Source: Mantis religiosa (taxonomy: Eukaryota; Arthropoda; Insecta; Mantodea; Mantidae). From it: a stretch of 64,000 nucleotides of DNA. Position 1 is the first letter of the stretch. Each line of letters opens with the position of its first letter. Below, one piece after another: positions 42,496 through 53,824 of this stretch. Under the pieces are notes generated by a model. It worked only from the letters and a program-made list of their open reading frames with translations. It was not told the DNA's origin and made no database searches. The translations under genes and the position numbers were made by a program. The DNA is taken from contig CM060951.1 of the NCBI GenBank assembly GCA_030765055.1, positions 46,978,129-47,042,128 on the forward strand, written 5' to 3'.

Positions 42496-43991
42496 TATAT
42501 AACGTAACATTTTCACGTAGCAAACAGGTATTTCTTAGACTTTTATATGCAATTACTGTTATTATTTTAAGAGAATCGTCTGTAGAATGCTCAAATCATT
42601 CTGAATAAATCATTATTTACCTTGAAGGTCAGACCTACGCAAATAGCCACAAGAGTATGTGAGCTTAAAAGACACTGAAGCTTAAAGCCCTTATGAGCTT
42701 TCAAAACTTTCAGTGTATAATGCAGTTCTTGTAGTGTTTTGAGTGATATGTTGAAAATATTTTTTACCAGCTAAACAACCAAATTACAGTTCGAAATCAC
42801 CAAGTCGGATTTCTATTCAAATAGTAATACAAACAATTGAAAGGTTTGCACTAACCACACTGCCAATGTTCTCTCAATATACAAGAAGGAACTCTGAACA
42901 AATAGTCGGCTTCTCGAACAGGAAGTGCGTCTCAAATAGCAGTATTTGTTTTAGCCGCCTCATCGCTGATGCAAATCCCAAAGCAAGATCCGTGGCCGGG
43001 TACGACAAAGAAAGAAAATCAACAAAGTCTAAACGGCAATGGTTTTCCATCGCATCCTTGGATGAAAATGAATATTGAAGCATCTGTTGAAACATAAAGA
43101 CGCCCATATAAAAGTGTATTCGCAACCACATACCTTGATTGCAAAATTCAACGAATTTATCTGAGATCCAAAACAACTGAAGAGCAACGGTCACCCAACG
43201 TTCTCTATATATGATCGTTAAATGCAGAAGATACAATATACTTAAACATAAAGCATTATCTACCTCATCCACATGTCGTGTCTCCACAGCTGAAAAAGGC
43301 TTCCGCTCAACAGAAACAAGTCTGTGCAAGGAATAGGGAGCAAGCTATGAATCTACACACTTTAGGCCTATTCATCAAATACATTTCTCGGAGAGAACCA
43401 AGAAATGTATTGGGTAAGTTCACAGTGTGACAGAAATGAGTTGAAAACAAAGCAAGCATTCGAGCATTTCATATAATGACCTAAGTTACTTTATGACTTT
43501 TTAAGTTAATTAGAATTTATTGGGCAGTGACTCTACAAATCCTTGTTTCACATAAGCTTGCCCCGTATCTCTAAACGGTCAAGTGACCTTATCACCTCTC
43601 ATTGGCTGCTATTGTAGTGTACACTGGTCTGCGGTAAAAATTAGTTCGTTATTTAACATGGTGATATATCTTTATATGTTGGAAGAGAATTGTTAAATTT
43701 ATATTTTTGTAACTGTTTTAATTAAATATATTACGCTACAGAGTTGATTTATCTGAAATGCATGTTAATTCTTAAACGAAGTAAAGAGGAGGTTCCTTTG
43801 CTCTCAAGCACATGACACGATAGCACGTGATTTAGCGGTAGTGATGACATATTTGTTTATATGACTTTTATCACTGACCTTGTTTTGAACTGGATTAGCC
43901 ACATATCACCATTCGAAGGTGTGCTGTACCGAATGCGAGAGCTAAATTATTTTATTGGTCCTTTATTGCGCGTGTACTTATTATATGTATA
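42496..43991. other. Unassigned sequence
   Basis: The open frame at 42874-43329 on the minus strand (151 codons) has no recognised domain. Nothing else is supported. Confidence 0.45.
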
Positions 43992-44168
43992 ATGGCAGAG
44001 TCTACCACCAGTTTTTCACTGAAGCATCGCAAGGGAAAACCTTTACAAAGCGTCGAAAAAGGAATTCTGGTACATGTGTTTAATGTACTCACAGAGAAGA
44101 ATCCGTCTTTGTTAGTGAGAGAAGTCGAACAGCTGTGCTCTGAACTTACAAGTGAGTTAGATGCGTAG
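43992..44168 (+). CDS. Short exon-like ORF of a possible transposon or repeat gene
   Basis: The ATG at 43992 opens a 58-codon frame with KHRKGKPLQSVEKGILVHVF and LVREVEQLCSELTSEL. The amphipathic KNPSLLVREVEQL pattern resembles the N-terminal helical region of DDE-type transposase ORFs that are repeated in insects, but I cannot name it. Near the end of the frame, acaagtgagtt matches the 5' splice-site consensus, so the coding part may end there and continue in a further exon that I did not find. Most residues look like genuine coding sequence (varied, charged), unlike neighbouring frames. It may instead be a degraded single-exon ORF ending at the TAG at 44166-44168. Confidence 0.4.
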   Translation: MAESTTSFSLKHRKGKPLQSVEKGILVHVFNVLTEKNPSLLVREVEQLCSELTSELDA

Positions 44169-44298
44169 GAACATCGTGACATGGAATTGAGACAACAGGA
44201 AAACCATATTGCTGTGTGGCGAAGACGTTGTTTAAGAACAATCAACTGTACCGGGATACAAATTGCAAAATATACTACCTTGACGAGACTTGGTTGAA

Positions 44299-44535
44299 GT
44301 AGGCCGCGCCGTGTCTGAGTGGTTAGACAGCTTGGCTCTCACCAAGGCGGCCTGGGTTCGAACCCAGGCGACCGCAAAGTGAGATATGTGGTGGACAACA
44401 CGGCGCTTGGCCGGGTTTTCTCCGGGATCTCCGGTTTCCCTCGCCAACTTATTCCATCGGTGCTCCATCTTCATCTCATGTATCATCAGTGTCATCGTCT
44501 GTGGTGCCGTATGTAGTAGAAGCGGGCGTTAAACA

Positions 44536-44591
<56 letters not shown>
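44299..44591 (+). mobile_element. tRNA-derived SINE family D, with (CA)n tail
   Basis: The best-preserved family D head: gccgcgccgtgtctgagtgg, ttagacagcttggctctcac, then cctgggttcgaacccagg, a perfect T-arm-like hairpin with the B box. The body matches the copy at 8.6 kb. The tail gggcgttaaacactac passes directly into (CA)n (44538-44591). An 11-bp TSD, acttgg-t/c-tgaa, lies at 44288-44298 and 44592-44602, outside the CA run. The microsatellite is therefore part of the SINE tail. Confidence 0.93.

Positions 44592-44594
<3 letters not shown>
44538..44594. repeat. (CA)n microsatellite in the SINE tail
   Basis: About 56 bp of uninterrupted CA between the family D SINE body and its right TSD. Confidence 0.97.
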
Positions 44595-44596
<2 letters not shown>

Positions 44597-45188
44597 GCTG
44601 AATGAAGAACATACAAGTATGGCGTGACACGACTTTTAAGACTGAAAGAGAAGTATTTTTGTAAGGTACGTGTGCTGGTTTTAAAAAATCCCAGTGGAAA
44701 AGGCCAAAGACCTTTCATTATTAACTTGTTTCAGTTTCATTGCTCATTCATTCAGTTTCAACTTGCTCAGTTTCATTATAAACTTGATATTCTTATTTGT
44801 ATGATTTTATCTATCTTCCTGGCAATTATTATGACCTTTACTACAGTTTTAAATGTGACGGGAAGGCACCGCCTGTGGCCTATGGCGCGAAAGCATTAGC
44901 CATTTAGGATGAGCGGGAGTGATACACGTCAGCGGGGCAAGGTTATATGAAACAGAGATTAGCTAAACAACGCGCTTGTACCAGCCGGCGGAAAGAGTAA
45001 TGACCGAGCCCCACCACAGCTGCGCAGAAAATATATGGATGATATGTAAAATTAAATTAACACAAAGTTCAAACAACACCTGGAAAATTACATCATTCAA
45101 TAGTGAATGCATACTAATCTCCGAAATACCTGAAGTTATTAGGAAGTGTTTTACTCTCTATCGTTTATGCTTCTAAGCTACTCTCACT

Positions 45189-45190
<2 letters not shown>

Positions 45191-45272
<82 letters not shown>
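45191..45272. repeat. (CT)n microsatellite
   Basis: About 80 bp of uninterrupted CT dinucleotide. Confidence 0.98.
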
Positions 45273-45274
<2 letters not shown>

Positions 45275-45960
45275 ACACGCACACGCCATAGAGACAGTGG
45301 TATGTCGTGATGGCTAATTGTTTTCTTATACAGAGCGTCTCAATAGTCACGGCGAAATCTTGATATTAATTTTGTTATCAAAACGCAAGCCTAACCCCAT
45401 CTTAAACAGTTATGCGACAAAGACGGTAATGTCTGTAAAGATTTAACAAATGAGGCACTTTTAAATACATTTGCATTAAATCAAGAACTGAAGGCGTTGA
45501 TATCTTTGTAGTTAGTAGAGGGTAACGCAAACAAACTATTTAATTGATCTGCAAGCAAGGTTCCTAGGCATGACAACTAAAGAATTTTCGAGTCTATCTT
45601 GAACCTTGGCATACATATTCACTGATCATTTTAATCAATACCTCAAAATACTCGTTGCGGTATACCGAATCAAATGCAGGTCAACTTCCGTTTACACTAG
45701 AAGTTAATCAACGACCTCTACTCCGGTGCTGACCATGCCCATGTGTGCTCATAACTGGCAATGCGCCAACAGGAAAGACAATCCCTCATTTTCAGTGTGC
45801 ACATTATTCAAACACAGTTCCAGAAACAACCTTCCCCATCCACAAAACCGCAAGCAAACTTTACGGAATGTGTTCAGCTTGCTTGGCCTTGGTGCTTAGA
45901 CACGTTGTGACACTTGTGCCGCCCGCCATCTGGTGGACGATACCGACACGCCCCTCTCTT

Positions 45961-45982
45961 ATTGGCTACGTGACAGGCCAAT
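45961..45982. promoter_or_regulatory. Inverted CCAAT-box pair around an ACGTGAC core
   Basis: attggctacgtgacaggcca with at: an ATTGG and a CCAAT face each other 12 bp apart, with acgtgac between, inside a GC-richer patch (45900-46020). This resembles a promoter element, but no transcript or coding region could be tied to it. Confidence 0.25.
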
Positions 45983-47936
45983 CACGCACGTCCATTGTCC
46001 ATGGGCTACATCCGAACGGAAAAATAAATACGTTCTCTGCAAAATGCTTTTCAATGGGCAATCAGAGGACGAAACGGTAGCTAAAAAATTCAGATAACGT
46101 TTCCCGACTGTCACAACGCTTTCGTTTTTATACTTTTATTCGTTTCGAGGTGCATAAGGGATGCCATGGACCAAAAAATTGGGCCGGTATACTTAAAGGC
46201 AATTAAGGAACATACTCTAACAAAGGGAAGCCTTTGTTATGTCATTACTTTCTAAACTGCAGAATTTCTGTCCATCCATTTGTTCTTTTCCTTTAAATAA
46301 AACAGCCATGGATTTCGTATCAATGCTGAAGCGTGTAGAAAATAAAGAAAACATTTTAATGCAAAAAGTTCAAAGTAGGTAATAGTGGTAGTAGTGGTGG
46401 TAGAAGTAGCAGCAGCAAATAGGATAAATAAGAATAAATTTAATACAGATACCTATCTAGCAGATTTGACACTTCCAATGTTTACTTCTCAATCACGAAC
46501 GATAAAGTATTCCATTCTTAAATTTCTATGCCAAGATTTCTCTTCTAATACAGTTTGAGAAAAAAACTGAAGAAAAAGGAAAATTAGTCCAGTATTATTC
46601 TGCGTGCGTTGGTATGCCTGCAAGGCTGTTACCCTAAATAGCACAACTAAAAGGAAATACGGAGGTATTAAAGAAATTTCCACACCAATCTGAATTTTTC
46701 ATGTCAAACCTTTTGCAAATACTGCTTTTCTAAAAAAAAAATCCTATATTGTTTGAGATTTAAGTGTCATATATTTACTTTCATAACAAATGAAGTGTGT
46801 ATTTTGAATGTTCTGGGAATAGCCAGCCTTTTGATTATTTTAAATGACTGTTGCATGTTTGGCAAACCGTAAGAGATGGACAAAGTATTACTGCACAGAA
46901 AATGCAATCTAATTAATGCACATAATGCAGTTATTTTCACTGTATTCCTTGACATTGGTTTGACTCTATAAAGTATTTAAATTTTCATCAACTGATGTTT
47001 GTTTTCTCCCAAACAAATGTAGCAGATACTTCATGTTTTGTTAAGAAGAATAGTCAAAGAGATTGACATTTGTAGTAAAATAGAGAAATGGGTAAAATGT
47101 AAGGTAGGTAATGATGTAACCATGACAACGTAATACTATAGGAAGCTATTAAATGTTTTAAAAGATTTTGTTCTTCTGCTTATGAATGTCTTGAGGGAAA
47201 GACGTGTATTTGTCTCTCTGAGAGTGTGCAGAAATAATTTTGTGTGTACCTCAAAGATGCATAAGTAACCTGTGCGCAAGAAAAGAAATAGTTCATCAAC
47301 CGCTGTTTGTAAAAGGCTACACTAATAATATTTAGAATTGTATCAAAGAGTTTAAAAATGTTTAGGAGGAATTAAATTTCTATCTTTGAACAAGTAAAGT
47401 ATTATTTGTTAATTTTTCAACAGTTGTAATACTAACTTTCACAGCCACTTTACCGTGATCCTAGGAAAGAAAAAAAACTCATCGCTCAAGAATTACAGAT
47501 GCGCCTACTTATCCAGGTTTGCAGGAGAAACTTCTAGATTACTTCAAGATCGTTACCAAAGGTGAGAAATGCATCATCATAGCATCCTAAAACTTTTCAA
47601 TGTATGTAAAATATTACTACAAGATGGCTTCCCAACCTGGGGCTTCAAGATTAACCACTCGGAGATCATCTCATTATAATTCTTTTAAACTTTTGCTTCA
47701 AGATGCTCGCCACAACGTGGGGCTTTCAGAACGCCGTCGTTGTCTGCAGTTCATCCCAAAATATTGCTTCACTAAACAGAATTTAATAGTCATCACGATT
47801 ACGCAGAAATATACAATACTACAATATAAATACAATAATTTAAAATGAAATACGAGAATAAGCTTTTGTAGAAATATTTTAGTTAATTGATGGAAATTAA
47901 TCATTTCTCCACACTAGCCCTATATAGGCTAAGATA

Positions 47937-48315
47937 TTTGATGGATAGAGTCAACATGAAAAATTCAATGCCATGGCCGGGATTTGAACTACGGATCTCC
48001 TGGTTTCCGTCCAGTCGCTCTTAACCTTTGAGCTACCATGGTCAACGTGCCGTCCTGACATTAAATTCTCCAGTTGACTCGTATATTTCCCCGGTAGACC
48101 ACTAGGGGCTCTCGCATCCGAGATACACCGTAGTCGCCACAAACGGCGAGAGCCTCTAGTGGTCTACCGGGGAAATATACGAGTCAACTGGAGAATTTAA
48201 CGGCACGTTGGCCATGGTAGCCCAAAGGCTAAGAGCGACTGGACGGAAACCAGGAGATCCGTGGTTCAAATCCCGGCCATGGCATTGAATTTTCATGTTG
48301 AGTCTATCCATCAAA
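47937..48315. repeat. 379-bp palindromic element with tRNA-like arms
   Basis: Near-perfect inverted halves, from tttgatggatag on the left to ctatccatcaaa on the right. Left tRNA-like unit: minus strand 48042-47970. Right unit: 48211-48283, plus strand. The right unit starts gccatggtagcccaaaggct and ends tcccggccatggc; its first and last seven bases (gccatgg, ccatggc) pair perfectly, as in an acceptor stem, and gtggttcaaatccc is the B box. The centre (gagatacaccgtagtcgcca) matches the arm bases of the 29.76-kb copy but lacks its long central stem, so this is a shorter derivative. The arms match better than in the other copies, suggesting recent formation or repair. Confidence 0.9.
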
Positions 48316-49710
48316 TTTTGTGGAAATGGTTTGTTGAACGATTATAAAATGTATGTGGCTTTTTCATCTACTTGTCCAGTAAGGAATTAGTTTATATTCT
48401 GTTCACTTTATCCTACATTACCGGGGAAGCTGTCAGTTAGTCATTATTTAGTTAAGTATATGCAAATTTCACAATACATTGTGAATTGTAACCTATTCTC
48501 ACTAAATCAATATAGTATGTGCATTAATCTGAATTACATGAAATCAAAAGGAATGAACCGAATAGGCACACAAGAAACCATGGCTAAAAAGCCCAATATC
48601 TTTCACTATCTCTTTATTTTTTGTTTTGGTGGAGGTGAAACCCTCTTTTCGCTACCCAAGTCAGTGTAGCACTCCAAACTTGTTCATTTCGAATTTTAGG
48701 AATTATTATATTCAAGTTTCATAAGTTAAGATAGTAAATACGTTAGCTTACGATAATTTCACACTCTGTAATTTGCACAATCTACACAGCAGCTTTTATA
48801 TCTATGCCTGTGCATTCCGTCGTTTCAGTCTACTTTAGAAGGCAACGTTATACACATCACATGAACACTGGTGCCTTTTAACATGCTTCTTTTGGAAAAC
48901 CTTATATCAAATCTGGTTTATTATCAATTTATGCCGGAATACCAAGAGAGGTGCCCCAGGCGGTAACCTTGGGAACCCTCGGTGACCGAGCAATCTGACC
49001 CAAAGTTTTCGCGGTTTTCCTTGGTACTAGACAAATGCTGGTTTGGTTACTTCCCTTACCACAACTTCCCGTCCTTTCATTTTATTTCCACCTCATCTTC
49101 AATACAGCCTTTGAGGGTCGGAAATATCGAGCGATGGTGCTGCGGCCGCTGTCCTCGCACACGGGGCTATTGTTGAGACCCAGGATCCACGGCATTTTCT
49201 AGTGCCAACCGAAGAACCTTCTGCTCATGATGATTTCGCCTCCTTGCCTGATTCCCGACACATCTTTTGGAGATTCTCATCTTCCTCCGTTCCTGGGTTT
49301 CCCACACAATAATTTATAAAATATTTTCTTTGAAATCCCCTTTAGCACTTTATGCCAGGATTAGGATGATTTTAACGAAACGTGACTTAAAGCGAAGTAA
49401 CTTTCCTTCCTGTTATGTTAAGTATAATTCGGTTGATAATTAGAAGCAATGGACGTGAAGCAGTAGTATGAACTAATAAAACCAACTACCAATGGAGGTT
49501 CAGTCTGCTCATGAAGTGCAATCTAATTAGTTCTTCAGTCGAGCAGCATTTTATAGCTTCACATTGCGTCACTTACTCCTCTTGCAATAGCAACAAAGGC
49601 TGCTAGCACACCACATTGTGACGTAACAAACAACAGCTACCTTAGAGAATTAGGAATTACGATATCAATGTGTGTTCTGCAAATATTCCTGTATGATACC
49701 TACCTAATTC
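48316..49710. other. Unassigned stretch, possible SINE-like piece
   Basis: 48940-49200 has GC-richer sequence (gtgccccaggcggtaacctt; cttggtactagacaaatgc) that could be part of an unrecognised repeat. No A/B boxes are convincing. Confidence 0.4.
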
Positions 49711-50020
49711 CAGAGCCGTGACGTAGTGAGCTAAGGCACGATGCTCTGGTTCTCTGTCACGGAATGCGAAGCGGAGGATGCGGATTTTAAGTCCCGGGTA
49801 TAGGACCGGCGTCCACTCACCATCGTGAGGAAATTGAGGAGCTTGCGATAGGTAAGTGGCCCTGGTCAAGAAAGCAAACTTTCCGGTTGAGGGTGTCGAG
49901 ATGCTGACCACATTTCCTGCCCGTATCGGTTGGATGATCGCCCACTCCTAACTTGCGTATGTGGGCGTGAGGCCGACTTAGCCCTCTATGAGCTGTCGTG
50001 GCATAGGTTAAATATCCATC
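49711..50020 (+). mobile_element. tRNA-derived SINE, family F (probable)
   Basis: cagagccgtgacgtagtgag with ctaaggc (A box-like) is followed about 60 bp on by ggattttaagtcccggg (worn B box), then a body of some 200 bp (ggcgtccactcaccatcg; ttggatgatcgcccactcc). The head spacing is longer than in a normal tRNA. Right border is approximate; no TSD found. Confidence 0.55.
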
Positions 50021-50462
50021 TAAAATTGCCGCCGAATTGCGATAATGTAAGGGAGAGAAAAAAAAATGCCAATCTCAGGATCCATCACATTTTTAATGAG
50101 CTTCCTTATTAACGCCATACGTTAAATTCTATGATTTCAAAAACGCATATCATCATCATCAGCTGCAGATACGGGGATTGCAGTGTGCTCAACGGTTCTT
50201 CGACCTGAAGATTTTGATTCCGTCTTCAATATATCTTTGTCACATCTGCTGTCGATGCTACAGTGTTAAACTATCAGATCTTTATCATATGGTATGCGCG
50301 CGTAGGTGTGAGAATAGATAAACCTAGTTAAGTTGGACCATATATTTTATGAAGTTAATAGTTTTGTATTACCCCGTCTACTGCTATGGTCCAGTGAATG
50401 AACACTGTAGTATACTCGGACTTAAAGGTTCCGCGTTTCTAGTTGGGAACGTACCGGGGCAT
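50021..50462. other. Unassigned sequence with GAT-type tail remnant
   Basis: catatcatcatcatcagctg at about 50145 resembles the GAT-rich 3' tail of the LINE at 5.27 kb in the same orientation, but no coding sequence is attached. Confidence 0.4.
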
Positions 50463-50526
50463 TTCGTCAGAATTCCGGGAATCAGGACTGCCACCCTCTA
50501 GCCCACTGAGCTATGGCAGGGCAGCC
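50463..50526 (-). mobile_element. tRNA-like SINE head fragment
   Basis: The minus strand reads gccctgccatagctcagtgg and gctagagggtgg (A box-like), then cctgattcccggaattctg in B-box position. No body or TSD was recognised. Confidence 0.35.
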
Positions 50527-52243
50527 AATATGTATGACTGTCATATTTACAGTCAAGATTACCCTATTGTAGGTTCGTTTGAGAAATTGATGTTCATTTC
50601 ATTAAAAAAAAATAGGAACAATTGCTTTATGTTACACTGGCTAGAGAGAAAGTCATGTGTTATATTTATATAACTTTGTACTACTTGCGTTAATCTTCAT
50701 ACACACATCTTCTGAGCACTAATTGTATGATCTTTTTTCTTTGCCAATAGAGAAAAGTTTTACAGATATAATTCTGTTATACAATAAAGGTACAGGAAAC
50801 CGAGTAGATAGCCTTTTGTTCAAAAGTGAGTCGCTGCTATATTATGCTGAACTTGAAATTCTACACCCTTTCAATAAGTTCAGTTGTACTGACGTAAGTT
50901 TAAAAAGTGAAATCTAAAGCAATATATAAAAATATCTTGGAATTAACTTTTTAAGTATTTGAAATATTTTTTGTGCTTTAAACTGATGTACATTTCAACT
51001 CTATTCGTTGACGTTACCAGCTATGCAACACAATCATTCTTCAGAAAGAAGAGGACTTCATAGACTATTTCCCGAAAACTATCTTTTATATGAAGGTTGT
51101 TTGAGGTGAGGAATTTTCTTGAATATTCTCGTGTCACATATTCAGAAGACTCTAAACTTAAATGACATGTTACTGTATCGTTAATGACTTTTGCTGTTCG
51201 CATACATACATTTGGAGGTGTTTTTTCCCTTTTTTTTCCTAACTATTCCGGGATCTCAAAGTATGTGTTTCTGGTGAAACTTCGGCATCACTTTTGGGTG
51301 GAACGCAATAACTTCATGCTACGGAAGTTATAGACAAAATAAACATTGAGAGACATTTATTTCAGGTTTCCCTTGAACTTCAGAAATATCACAGCTCTAT
51401 ACAGGGGATCAGTGTATACTTCGTCCTGCACATCGTCCTTAACAAAGCGTGCATATCTGAAAATGGAAGAGCTAAAAGAAAAGGAAAGAAAAGAAGCTAC
51501 AAAACTAACTTAAAGGAAATAAATCTTGAGGACTTTGGGACAGAAGCTGACACACCAAGATGGTCTCCTCATTTTGTGTAACAAGTGCGTATTGTTGGAA
51601 GATCTGGCTGTGGTCCACAAGTGTAAAGTTCAAACAGATACGTCCTGATGATATTTTAGCATCTGTTATTTCCACACCAATGACCTCAGTTAAATGCTAT
51701 ATGTCGCTTCGGCGCGCTTTCTACAATTTAAACGATCGCTCGTGCTGTCATCGACTTGTAACATAAAGCCCAGAGTGTCGTCACTCTTACATGCTATTAT
51801 TGCTTAAAGCTAACATCGTAGCCTACTCGACGTTATTTAATTGGAGGATTATTTATTTTCTGACATCGTGACGTAATCTACTGCTGCACATTTCTAGTTT
51901 ACTGGCGACAGATTTCTTTTTTAATACGGAGCCAGACATGTTGAGATAAGCATTCAACGCTTCAAAATAAATTTAAAGAACACGTTTTAGATGTTATATA
52001 TCTGCTTCGCGAATATAGAGGATAAAATTAAAATACATGTGCAGTAAATGTAACATTATATTTAAGAAAGGCAAAAAGGCAACATGGAACGAAATGCGTT
52101 TTCGAAATTGCAATAATTCGTGTCCGAACTTTTCTATGAATTTAAATGTCAGCGTAAAACATTTTGCAGTTCAAGTAGGACTGCTTTGCTTTTATAAGTT
52201 CTTGCGCTTATTATCCAATATAAGTTAGGTATCTAAGAGCCTT
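50527..52243. other. Unassigned AT-rich stretch
   Basis: Only short open frames without recognised domains. Confidence 0.45.
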
Positions 52244-52247
52244 TTAC

Positions 52248-53342
52248 GGGGGCACGTACAAGAAAATGTTCAAAAAATCTTATTTTTTATTGTTTGTAAA
52301 ATAGTATATAGTGTTAGCTATCAAACACCAAAATATTATGACTGTACGTGGTCTGTATGCACCTTTAAAAAATTAAATGTCCTAGAGTTCTATAGTAGCA
52401 TAGTAACAACACAGTCTTCCTTCAGCTGTCTTGGAATCTATAAAGCCCACCTACCAATTCTTAGCACACCCAGACTTGCTAATAAAAATGTCTCTATGGA
52501 GAGACACAAAACCCAAATGAGACCCTCAACAGTTTGATATGGAAAAAATGTTCCAAAATATCATTTGTGTCTTCCATAGTGCTGAAAATTGCTACATTTG
52601 ATGCTGCAATAGTGTTTAATGATGGGAATGTTGGCAGAAAGAAAGTTATGCAGCAGTTAGGGTATCAACTTGGTGCAGAAAGAGCTATGAAATTAATGCA
52701 GAAAGAAGCAAGACAGAAGAGGAATTTAAAAAGAAAGGCTGAAGAAGACCAGAATGAGGATACAGACTATGGAAATGGGAAGTTCTGACTTAAAATTAAA
52801 AGGCAAACTGAATAATACTTATTGTATTTTTAATTGCCTTTCCCCGTAACTTGCATTTTCTACAACTTCAACCCATTTTTCTCTCAAACTACTTCACCTA
52901 CAGTGATGCAATTTAGCACACAGCTTTCTTATGCCACAATGAACATTTTGTTGGTTCTAGAATTTAAGATTAAGCTCCAGATGGAATGTGATGATACAAA
53001 ATATATGAAATTATTTTAATTTTTAAAGGATGCATATGCTTAACATTGTTTTAAAATTCTATACAGCTTCAATAAGCAATCTAAATCCAACAAATTCATT
53101 TTTAGTGTGTTTTAAAATAAGATACCAAATTTCAGAAAGATAGCATATGTGAATTTTGAAAAAAAATGGGCTTAAGTTTGTAAATATTTCTGCATATAGA
53201 AAAAATATGTAGCATTAGTTGTAAACAATAGAAAATTATGAAAAAATTTTAAATGACTATACTAAGTTTCACTTCTCTAACTTGAAAACTTTGTATGTTA
53301 TGGCTATTTATGTAAGACCCTGAATAATTGCATACGTCCCCC
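52248..53342 (+). mobile_element. Kolobok-like DNA transposon, internally deleted
   Basis: The left end gggggcacgta and the right end, read inward, gggggacgta are inverted copies. Right flank is TTAA (53343-53346); left flank is TTAC (52244-52247), one base off. A TTAA target with G-rich termini fits the Kolobok superfamily; piggyBac also uses TTAA but has different ends and protein. Length 1095 bp with only the C-terminal coding part, so it is a deletion derivative. Confidence 0.6.
52490..52788 (+). pseudogene. Kolobok-like transposase C-terminal fragment
   Basis: One frame reads CLYGETQNPNETLNSLIWKK, then CSKISFVSSIVLKIATFDAA, IVFNDGNVGRKKVMQQLG and a basic end (KEARQKRNLKRKAEED) to the stop at 52786-52788. 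The motifs CLxGxTQNxNE, IWxxCxK and FNDGN are shared by a large group of repeated invertebrate ORFs whose N-terminus has Cys pairs (compare 27.2 kb). Stops lie directly upstream, and another frame gives FLAHPDLL just before, indicating a frameshift. The catalytic core is missing. Confidence 0.68.
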
Positions 53343-53573
53343 TTAAGCTAAAAGTCTTCTTCTACAATTTATTCATCTTCCAGTAATAACTTCAAACAGC
53401 TCCGTACTAGAATCTACTTATATTGGCACTCTATCTATAATTTTACATTAAAAAATTCAGAATAGGCAACGTTCTATGATTTATTTGATACAAATTTATA
53501 ATCAACATATTTTATTTAGACCCCACATCCTATAACAATTTATACGAAGGGAAAGAGAAGCATATTGCAGCAT

Positions 53574-53811
53574 TTTTTGTTGTAATTTACATCCTCCAAC
53601 GTTAAGTCATATCGGACGATGAATGTATTGGGAGAAAAGATGCTCAAATGAGCCCGGGGTCCATAGAGCTTAGAATTACCCGACATTCGTCTTTCAGGAT
53701 AAGGGAAAACCCCGGAAAAACCATATCCAAGTAATTCACCCTGACCGAGATTCGAACTCGGGACCTCTTGAGCGTGAGGCAGACATGCTACTACCACGCT
53801 ACCGACGCGGG
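53574..53811 (-). mobile_element. SINE family A, full length
   Basis: Complete copy with intact B box (gagattcgaactc on the plus strand). A perfect 13-bp TSD, catattgcagcat, at 53561-53573 and 53812-53824 makes this one of the clearest insertions in the window. Confidence 0.96.
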
Positions 53812-53824
53812 CATATTGCAGCAT

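Larger units (their letters stand above)
44603..47936. other. Unassigned stretch with CT repeat and CCAAT pair
   Basis: Holds the (CT)n tract and the inverted CCAAT pair listed separately, and a GTA/GTG-rich run at about 46384-46418. No coding region is supported. Confidence 0.45.

Noticed and set aside
42874..43329. 151-codon minus-strand open frame
   Set aside because: No domain, start context or splice evidence; the opposite strand is also open nearby. Kept as unassigned.
44302..44373. Functional tRNA gene at the family D head
   Set aside because: The T-arm is perfect, but the body and TSD show it is a SINE; the same head and body recur at 8.6 and 55.1 kb.
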